Of a stretch of DNA of 9,624 bases, positions 1 through 4,933 are shown piece after piece. Where the stretch lies: the NCBI GenBank assembly GCA_965652545.1, contig CBFGWV010000190.1, forward strand, positions 1-9,624. Reading direction: 5' to 3'. The notes under the pieces are model-generated. The model worked only from the letters and a program-made list of their open reading frames with translations, did not search any database and was not told the DNA's origin. Position 1 is the first letter of the stretch, and each line of letters begins with the position of its first letter. Source of the DNA: CBFGWV01 sp965652545 (lineage in GTDB: Bacteria; Pseudomonadota; Gammaproteobacteria; Competibacterales; Competibacteraceae). Position numbers and translations under genes: made by a program.

Positions 1-842
1 ATGAGGTAGGCGTTGACCCCGGTGGGGCAGGCGGCGGTGAGGACGGCGGCGGCCATGGCGGGGCCGGGCAGGCCAAACAGCGTCGCCAGCAGCATGATCA
101 TCGCGGGCATGAGGCCGAGTTTCAATGCGGTCAGGGCGCCGGCCTGGGGTAGGTTGCGGGCGATGCCGTAGCGGGTGAGGCCCATGCCGGCGGTGAACAA
201 GGCCAACGGCCCGGCGACGCCTGCGAGGCTGTCGACGATGCGCCCGGGGACGCCGCTGACGCCCAGCCCGGACAGCCGCCAAAGCCCGCCGGCGACGATG
301 CCGATGATGATGGGGTTGCGGGCGAGGTTGAGTACGAACCCTTTGACCAGCGCGCCCGGGCTGACGGCGCCCTGGACGACGCCGTCGGCACGCACGGCCC
401 ATTCGTTGAGGATGATGGACGTAAGCATCATCACCGGCAGATGAATGGACAGGATGACCAGCAGGACGACCATGCCCTGGTCGCCGACCAAGGTCTGGAC
501 CAGCGGGATGCCGACCAGCACGGTGTTGGAGAAGCTGGCGGATACGCCGGCCACCACGCCGGAGCGTGCATCGCGGCCGAATACGCGGCGAATCAACACA
601 TGCGCGGCGAGCCAGGTTAGGGCGACGCCGCCGAAATAGGTCAGCCACAGCGGCCAGGGACTCAAGCCGCCGAAATCGGCCTTGGCCAAGGTGCGGAACA
701 GCAGCACCGGAATGGCCAGGGTGAACACGAATTCGGCCAGTGCGTCGCCCACCTGCTCGCTGAGCAAGCGGGTGCGGGCGGCGAGGTAACCCACGCCGAT
801 GAGGCCGAAGATGGCCAGGATGATCTGGGCGGTTGTCGTCAT
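1..842 (-). CDS. AEC-family (auxin efflux carrier type) permease, C-terminus cut by window edge
   Basis: This is an inner-membrane secondary transporter of the AEC family (Mem_trans), whose characterised bacterial members carry malonate, malate or other small organic anions. The substrate cannot be told here. My translation gives 280 residues before the left edge, and family members are usually about 300-320, so roughly the last helix is missing. The N-terminus (MTTTAQIILAIFGLIGVGYL) is a membrane helix typical of the family. Further hydrophobic segments follow throughout, with the AEC-like motifs FSNTVLVGIPL (about 104-114), LARNPIIIGIVAG (about 173-185) and CPTGVNAYL at the edge (272-280). 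The ATG at 842-840 is chosen because the first helix begins directly after it; no good Shine-Dalgarno is visible. It lies 56 bp downstream of the beta-propeller gene on the same strand and may be read through from it. Family call is firm; substrate and operon membership are not. Confidence 0.9.
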   Translation of the reverse strand, partial: MTTTAQIILAIFGLIGVGYLAARTRLLSEQVGDALAEFVFTLAIPVLLFRTLAKADFGGLSPWPLWLTYFGGVALTWLAAHVLIRRVFGRDARSGVVAGVSASFSNTVLVGIPLVQTLVGDQGMVVLLVILSIHLPVMMLTSIILNEWAVRADGVVQGAVSPGALVKGFVLNLARNPIIIGIVAGGLWRLSGLGVSGVPGRIVDSLAGVAGPLALFTAGMGLTRYGIARNLPQAGALTALKLGLMPAMIMLLATLFGLPGPAMAAAVLTAACPTGVNAYL

Positions 843-898
843 GGCGAACTAGTGTACGGTGCCGCACGTTCTTTGGTGCGCTGCGGTAGAGAAAAACC

Positions 899-2626
899 TC
901 AGAAGCGGGGGAGCAAGTCGCCTGCCTGTGTCCGGTGCAGTTTGAACCAGTCGCCGTCGACATAGACCCAGGCTTCCGTGATCTGCCGCCGCGTCGGTTC
1001 GATCGTCCCCGACTGCGCGCCCAATGCGATGTCATCGGCCTTGAACACGATGGTCATGGTGACGGTTGCACGACGCCCGCTTTCTGCCACGGCAATTGCC
1101 GTGATGTCGGCTTCCATGTAGTCCAGGGGCGCCCGTCGGGCGAGGAATTGGTTCTCTGCCACCTGGGCGCGGAAGAAGGGGTCGAACAAGTGGTAGCCCG
1201 AGGCAAAGTCGCCGTCCAGATACGCTGACCAGAACGTCGTCGCGCGCTCGCGCAAGCGGGTCTCCAAGACGGCCGGGTCGGGCTTCGGTGCTACATCCGG
1301 CGCATCGCACAATGCACCGCCCCCGGCCTGCCCACAGTCAAGCCTCAGGTCTCGATAGGCGAGAACATGGGTGCGGCGGGCGGGGTTGTCGCCTGTGCCG
1401 TGACTCCAGGCGATGACGAATCGGCCGTTTCCATCGCCCGCCACGGCGGGAAGCTGGTCATAGGTCAGCGGCGTTGTGGATATGAGCACATCCTGCGCTC
1501 GCCACGTCTGGCCACCGTCGGTGCTGGCATTGGCGTAAATGGCCGCACGCCAGTCTCTCAGGTCTTGCCAAACCACGATGACCCGCCCCGAATCGTCTAC
1601 CGCGATGACCGGCGCCAGAGATGCGGCGGCACCTTGCAGGTCGGTATCCATCCGGGCGACGGGCATCCAGGCTTCACCCGCATCCGCCGAACAGACGGCA
1701 TACACGTTGGCGGTTGTCGCGGGCCCGCCGAATGGTCCGGTCCAGGTCAGGCATAGGTGTTTCCCGGCCTGGGACCCACGAAAGCTGAACGAGCCGGTTT
1801 CGCGGGTGCCCGGTATTGTCCTTGGCGGCCCCCAATCGAGACCGTCCGTCGAGCTGTGGACCACGATGCCGACCGCTGCGACGAAGTACATTAGCCGCCA
1901 ACCGTCGGCGACAGCCAGCAGGACGGGGGTATGCGCCTCGCCCTCGGGCATGATGGTTATCGGCTCAGACCAGTGATCGCCGGCGTCCAAGGATCGGCGC
2001 AAATGCAATGCGTGCCCCTGGGTCGGCGTGCTCCAGCCTGCGACTACCACGTCGCCGCGCATGGCGATCATCGGGTCATATGCCGGGGCGTCGCCCGAGT
2101 CGACACGGCTGTCCGACGCCAGCCATTCGCCACGGTGCATGCGGTTGAAGCGTACTTGATAGGCCGCATCGCCCGCCCGGTCGTCGGTCCAGACCGCGGC
2201 GATGCCCTGGCCGTCTTCTGCGACCACGGGATGGAATGCGGCGCCAGCGGTATCAAGGCGTTGTGTGTCGACGCCCGATTCGGCTTGCGTAAGCAACACG
2301 CGCTCGGACCCGGTTTGCGCTGGACGGGTGGTTCGCCAGATGAAGACGGGTCGTCCGTCCGCGACGTAGAAACCATTGAACGAGGATCGACCGGGCGCTT
2401 CTGGATCAGTGATGATCACCGGCTCGAATGACGTTGCCGGCGCCAGGCTGCCGAGATTCCGATCGGGGGTGTAATAGGTGACGTGCGGTTCGCCATCGAT
2501 GAAACGAACCCTGGGACTTTCATCTTGTGTTGCGAAGAGAATCGCCTGATCGGAGATGGTCTGGGCATGAGAAGACGCTGCCGCCGATAGTAGAATCGGC
2601 GGCAGCCAGCGCAATACGTTCAGCAT
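899..2626 (-). CDS. Secreted sialidase/BNR-like beta-propeller protein with C-terminal NTF2-like domain
   Basis: This 575-residue exported protein has a signal peptide at about residues 1-21 (hydrophobic LPPILLSAAASSHA, likely cleavage after SHA). The central region carries Asp-box (BNR) motifs of the S-x-D-x-G-x-x-W type at 212-219 (SLDAGDHW), 313-320 (SADAGEAW) and 368-375 (STDGGQTW), and a degenerate one at 258-265. Strands such as AVWTDDR (144-150) and VVWQDLRD (351-358) also recur. This is the usual pattern of sialidase-superfamily propellers, which are often non-enzymatic; I cannot identify a full set of sialidase catalytic residues. After a Cys/Gly-rich linker (about 430-450), residues 452-572 look like an NTF2/SnoaL-type alpha+beta domain: helix LRERATTFWSAYLDGDF, then FDPFFR, and strands ending in EAWVYVDGDWFKLHR. 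It starts 13 bp after the stop of the upstream secreted gene, so the two are probably one operon. The start ATG is fixed by the signal peptide. Propeller call firm; ligand or activity unknown. Confidence 0.8.
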   Translation of the reverse strand: MLNVLRWLPPILLSAAASSHAQTISDQAILFATQDESPRVRFIDGEPHVTYYTPDRNLGSLAPATSFEPVIITDPEAPGRSSFNGFYVADGRPVFIWRTTRPAQTGSERVLLTQAESGVDTQRLDTAGAAFHPVVAEDGQGIAAVWTDDRAGDAAYQVRFNRMHRGEWLASDSRVDSGDAPAYDPMIAMRGDVVVAGWSTPTQGHALHLRRSLDAGDHWSEPITIMPEGEAHTPVLLAVADGWRLMYFVAAVGIVVHSSTDGLDWGPPRTIPGTRETGSFSFRGSQAGKHLCLTWTGPFGGPATTANVYAVCSADAGEAWMPVARMDTDLQGAAASLAPVIAVDDSGRVIVVWQDLRDWRAAIYANASTDGGQTWRAQDVLISTTPLTYDQLPAVAGDGNGRFVIAWSHGTGDNPARRTHVLAYRDLRLDCGQAGGGALCDAPDVAPKPDPAVLETRLRERATTFWSAYLDGDFASGYHLFDPFFRAQVAENQFLARRAPLDYMEADITAIAVAESGRRATVTMTIVFKADDIALGAQSGTIEPTRRQITEAWVYVDGDWFKLHRTQAGDLLPRF

Positions 2627-2639
2627 GGTGTGGCGGGAT

Positions 2640-3656
2640 TCAATAGTCGACCCGGTTCGCCGAGGTGAACAAGGTCTTGAGATTGCCGCCCAACGCGGTC
2701 ATGGACTCCATTTTGTAGACTAGGATGCCGCGATGCATGCTGAAGGGGGCTTGGTTGCCCGCAACGGATAGGTCAAGATCGACGATCTGGATATCGGCCC
2801 ATCCGCCGCCGGCAGCCTGAGCCAAGGCCGCACCGGGCAGGAATGCCGACAGCGGTACCTGCGTAAAGCAGGTCACCTCTACGGCAGCCGGCGCGGTGAT
2901 CATGTTGCTGTTGACATCGAAGAAACGTCCCGTGACGCCGTTGCGATCGGCGAAGGACACCGATGCCGAGGGCATGCTGAAGACACCGCTGGATGCCATG
3001 AACTGGTCGGCCACCACAACGAGGACCTCAGTGGAAACGATATTGGTGTTGGCCCAGCGCAGTATCGGGCGCTCGGTTGTGCCGGTGTTGCCTCCCGATG
3101 CGCCATAGGCCAAATCATCGAGATTGCCTTCTGACTGGGAGGCCGGGTCATTGTGGGCCCGATACTTAAAGAACTCGCCCGTACTCAGGTCGAAGTACGC
3201 CAGTTCACCGGCGAGCGTGCCGTCCGGTGTCGCCGCGCCTGGATAAGCGCCAGTAAAAGAATACAATGTCATCAGTCCGGAAAATCCCTGGCCGATCAGG
3301 AAGCCGGTCGAATTAGTATCGCCCGACAGCGGATTCCCGCCGTTAACGGTGCCGCTGATGTCCAGGTCGAATGCATCGTTCGGCTCGGTCATGCCGAAGC
3401 CCTCGAGGGCCAGGCAATCGTTGTCGGGGGTGTTGGGGTCGTCGTAGCGGTATGTCCAATGCAACTGGGTCGCATCCGATTGGTTCACGACCGAGAGGAA
3501 ATTGACCACATTGGGCAACGTGCTGAAGTAGGGGTAGAGAATGGCATCTGCGTTGGCCGTGGGGATGGCTGCGCACAGGCCGACCAGTACGCCGGCGGCC
3601 AGTTGGCTGACCTTGGCGCGTGAGCGTTGCTGGGGGGTTGAGTCCTGCTTCTTCAT
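2640..3656 (-). CDS. Secreted protein of unknown family (338 aa)
   Basis: I do not recognise this family. The protein has a clear Sec signal peptide: a basic start (KKQDSTPQQRSRAK), a hydrophobic core (LAAGVLVGLCAAIPT) and a likely cleavage after ANA at about residue 36. The mature part is rich in Gly, Ser, Thr, Asn and Asp with many short alternating hydrophobic stretches, suggesting an all-beta extracytoplasmic domain. The mature chain opens with DAILYPYFSTLPNVVNFLSV and contains only two cysteines (Cys81 and Cys263), which could form one disulfide. No membrane helix follows the signal, and I see no lipobox, sorting signal or catalytic motif. The start is well supported by an AGGAGG ribosome site 7 nt upstream. 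It is the first gene of a likely two- or three-gene unit with the beta-propeller gene, so the two products may act together outside the inner membrane. That partnership is inferred from position. Confidence 0.8.
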   Translation of the reverse strand: MKKQDSTPQQRSRAKVSQLAAGVLVGLCAAIPTANADAILYPYFSTLPNVVNFLSVVNQSDATQLHWTYRYDDPNTPDNDCLALEGFGMTEPNDAFDLDISGTVNGGNPLSGDTNSTGFLIGQGFSGLMTLYSFTGAYPGAATPDGTLAGELAYFDLSTGEFFKYRAHNDPASQSEGNLDDLAYGASGGNTGTTERPILRWANTNIVSTEVLVVVADQFMASSGVFSMPSASVSFADRNGVTGRFFDVNSNMITAPAAVEVTCFTQVPLSAFLPGAALAQAAGGGWADIQIVDLDLSVAGNQAPFSMHRGILVYKMESMTALGGNLKTLFTSANRVDY

Positions 3657-3663
3657 GGGTACG

Positions 3664-3669
3664 CCTCCT
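3664..3669 (-). promoter_or_regulatory. Strong ribosome binding site of the 338-aa secreted protein
   Basis: On the minus strand this reads AGGAGG, a full Shine-Dalgarno match, 7 nt before the ATG at 3656-3654. It fixes the start codon and suggests efficient translation of the first gene of this unit. None of the other starts in the window has as good a match. Confidence 0.8.
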
Positions 3670-3710
3670 GGTGAGTGGACTACGGGGTTTGATCTGCGTG
3701 TGAATCGGGT

Positions 3711-3899
3711 TCATCGACCGCAGCGTGTTCCGTTGCCGCCTCGTCCTCTGTGCACCATGGTAGACACGGCGCGTGAGTGCGGCGTGAAACGCTCGTGAAG
3801 GGGGGTGGGAGCGGGGTATAGGGTGCTGGGGTGCGCGAATGCGGTTGAGCCCGATGTCGTCGGGTGCTCCCGTTCGGGGCGATACCTGGCTCGATGCAT
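3711..3899 (-). CDS. Possible short ORF (62 codons) in the leader of the secreted-protein unit
   Basis: An ATG at 3899-3897 is preceded, 8 nt upstream, by a purine-rich AGGAAGGA (3915-3908), a good ribosome-site match. The frame runs 62 codons to a TGA at 3713-3711, which is 54 bp before the start of the 338-aa secreted protein. The product would be rich in Arg, His, Pro and Thr, with no signal peptide, membrane helix or recognisable domain. Open frames of this size are common by chance in GC-rich DNA and several frames are open here. It could be a translated leader that affects the downstream gene, or nothing. I list it only because of the placement of its ribosome site. Confidence 0.18.
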   Translation of the reverse strand: MHRARYRPEREHPTTSGSTAFAHPSTLYPAPTPLHERFTPHSRAVSTMVHRGRGGNGTRCGR

Positions 3900-3958
3900 A
3901 GTGATTGTCCTTCCTGGTTGACAAACACGGCGTGTCCCGTTCCATCGGTTCGAGCCTA

Positions 3959-3987
3959 GGTATAGTCCAACTTTTGCAAGGTGTCCC
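3959..3987 (-). promoter_or_regulatory. Weak sigma70-like promoter candidate for the leftward unit
   Basis: On the minus strand GGGACA (3987-3982) and TATACC (3964-3959) are separated by 17 bp. Each matches the sigma70 consensus at 4 of 6 positions, and the -10 lies in a locally AT-richer stretch. It would give a leader of about 300 nt before the 338-aa gene. This is a visual match only. A TTGTCA nearer the gene (3924-3919) has no good -10 partner. Confidence 0.25.
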
Positions 3988-4165
3988 TATGGCGAACCCA
4001 AGCCGTGACGGCGGCACGAAAAATATTCGGTCCATCAGCTACTTGTGATTCACGCAATAAACGGCTGTATCTGCACTGACCGGGTGGCCGCGGGCGTCTA
4101 TGCTCATGCAGGCGCAGGGGCGTTTCCCACGCCGGCGACATATTGGCCAGACGAGGGTAGGAGTC

Positions 4166-4924
4166 ATGAAAATCAAAACAACGTTGGGGATCGCGGCACT
4201 GTTGTCGGGGGCGCCGTCGTTGGCGTTAGCCGGGTCTTTGGGTATCACCTTCCCACTTGAAGGCGGGCAGGAGGTACCACCGACGGGCAGCTCGGCCTCT
4301 GGCAGTTGCACGGTGGGGTCGGATTCGGACCAGGATGTTTTCCACCTCATTTGCCATCACAACGTTCAGAACGCGACGGCTGCGCATATTCACGTGGGCC
4401 CGCCAGGCAACAATGGGCCGGTCGTCTTCAACCTGGGTGACGCGAGCAGCCCGATCGACGTGACCGGGCCGATACCGCCGGGCGGGCTCAATGTGCTGGA
4501 TGCCGGCAACCTCTACGTCAATGTCCACAGCGAGGCCTTTCCGGGTGGGGAGGTGCGCGGGCTCATCGGTGGTTGCGATGCGGCGCCGACGACCAGCCTC
4601 TGCCTGAACGATGAGCGCTTCCGCGTGCAGGCGGTGTGGAGCAACGACGGGGTGCAGGACAACACGGCGCTGGCGCGTGAGATCGGTCCGGATGCCGGGT
4701 TGTTCGGGTTCTTCGACCGAGACAACGTCGACATGCTGGTCAAGGTGCTGGACGGTTGCGGCAGCAACGGCCACTACTGGGTCTTCGCCGCGGCCAGTAC
4801 GGATCTCGCCTACAACATCACGGTGGTGGACACCCAGACTCAGGAGACGAAGTCCTACACCAACAACCTGGGAAATCCGGCGCCCGCGGTGCTGGACACC
4901 ACCGCCTTCGCAACCTGCCCATAA
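4166..4924 (+). CDS. Secreted CHRD-domain protein with a second conserved C-terminal module
   Basis: This 252-residue exported protein has a signal peptide at about 1-22 (KIKTTLGIAALLSGAPSLALA). Residues about 24-137 form a CHRD domain, the beta-rich repeat named after chordin and common in bacterial secreted proteins. Its marks are LEGGQEVPPT (31-40), AAHIHVGPPGNNGPVV (72-87) and LYVNVHSEAFPGGEVRG (116-132). Residues about 144-252 form a second module: CLNDERFRVQAVW, GLFGFFDRDNVDMLVKVLDG, NGHYWVFAA, and a final DTTAFATCP. I recall similar tails on many secreted bacterial proteins, without a known activity. Six mature cysteines (48, 63, 137, 146, 198, 251) may pair. A frame upstream would add 22 residues, but the ATG at 4166 is preferred: the signal peptide starts there and GAGGG lies 8 nt before it. 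It converges on the regulator gene with 9 bp between stop codons. Biochemical role unknown. Confidence 0.85.
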   Translation: MKIKTTLGIAALLSGAPSLALAGSLGITFPLEGGQEVPPTGSSASGSCTVGSDSDQDVFHLICHHNVQNATAAHIHVGPPGNNGPVVFNLGDASSPIDVTGPIPPGGLNVLDAGNLYVNVHSEAFPGGEVRGLIGGCDAAPTTSLCLNDERFRVQAVWSNDGVQDNTALAREIGPDAGLFGFFDRDNVDMLVKVLDGCGSNGHYWVFAAASTDLAYNITVVDTQTQETKSYTNNLGNPAPAVLDTTAFATCP

Positions 4925-4933
4925 CGGGCTCGC

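Larger units (their letters stand above)
3657..4165. other. Divergent intergenic region (509 bp) between two secreted-protein genes
   Basis: This gap must hold the start signals for the leftward secreted pair and the rightward CHRD gene. It contains the AGGAGG site, the 62-codon ORF and the weak leftward promoter described separately. A bulged hairpin is also visible, pairing 3847-3854 with 3860-3869. For the rightward gene the best promoter match I found is TTGTGA (4043-4048) and TGTATC (4066-4071) with 17 bp between, which is poor. Overlapping open frames on both strands look like GC-driven chance frames. I see no tRNA, insertion element or long repeat here. Confidence 0.6.

Noticed and set aside
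863..880. CGCAC/GTGCG hairpin between the propeller and permease genes
   Set aside because: The 5-bp stem is short, and the nearby T-run lies on the wrong side for a terminator of the leftward transcript.
3918..3923. Perfect TTGACA -35 box on the plus strand
   Set aside because: No acceptable -10 lies 16-18 bp downstream; the next TATAGT is 37 bp away.
4043..4071. Plus-strand promoter TTGTGA-17-TGTATC for the CHRD gene
   Set aside because: The -10 matches at only 3 of 6 positions, too weak to annotate.
4100..4165. Upstream start adding 22 residues to the CHRD protein
   Set aside because: The extension is Arg/Gln-rich and would precede a normal signal peptide; the ATG at 4166 has a fitting ribosome site.
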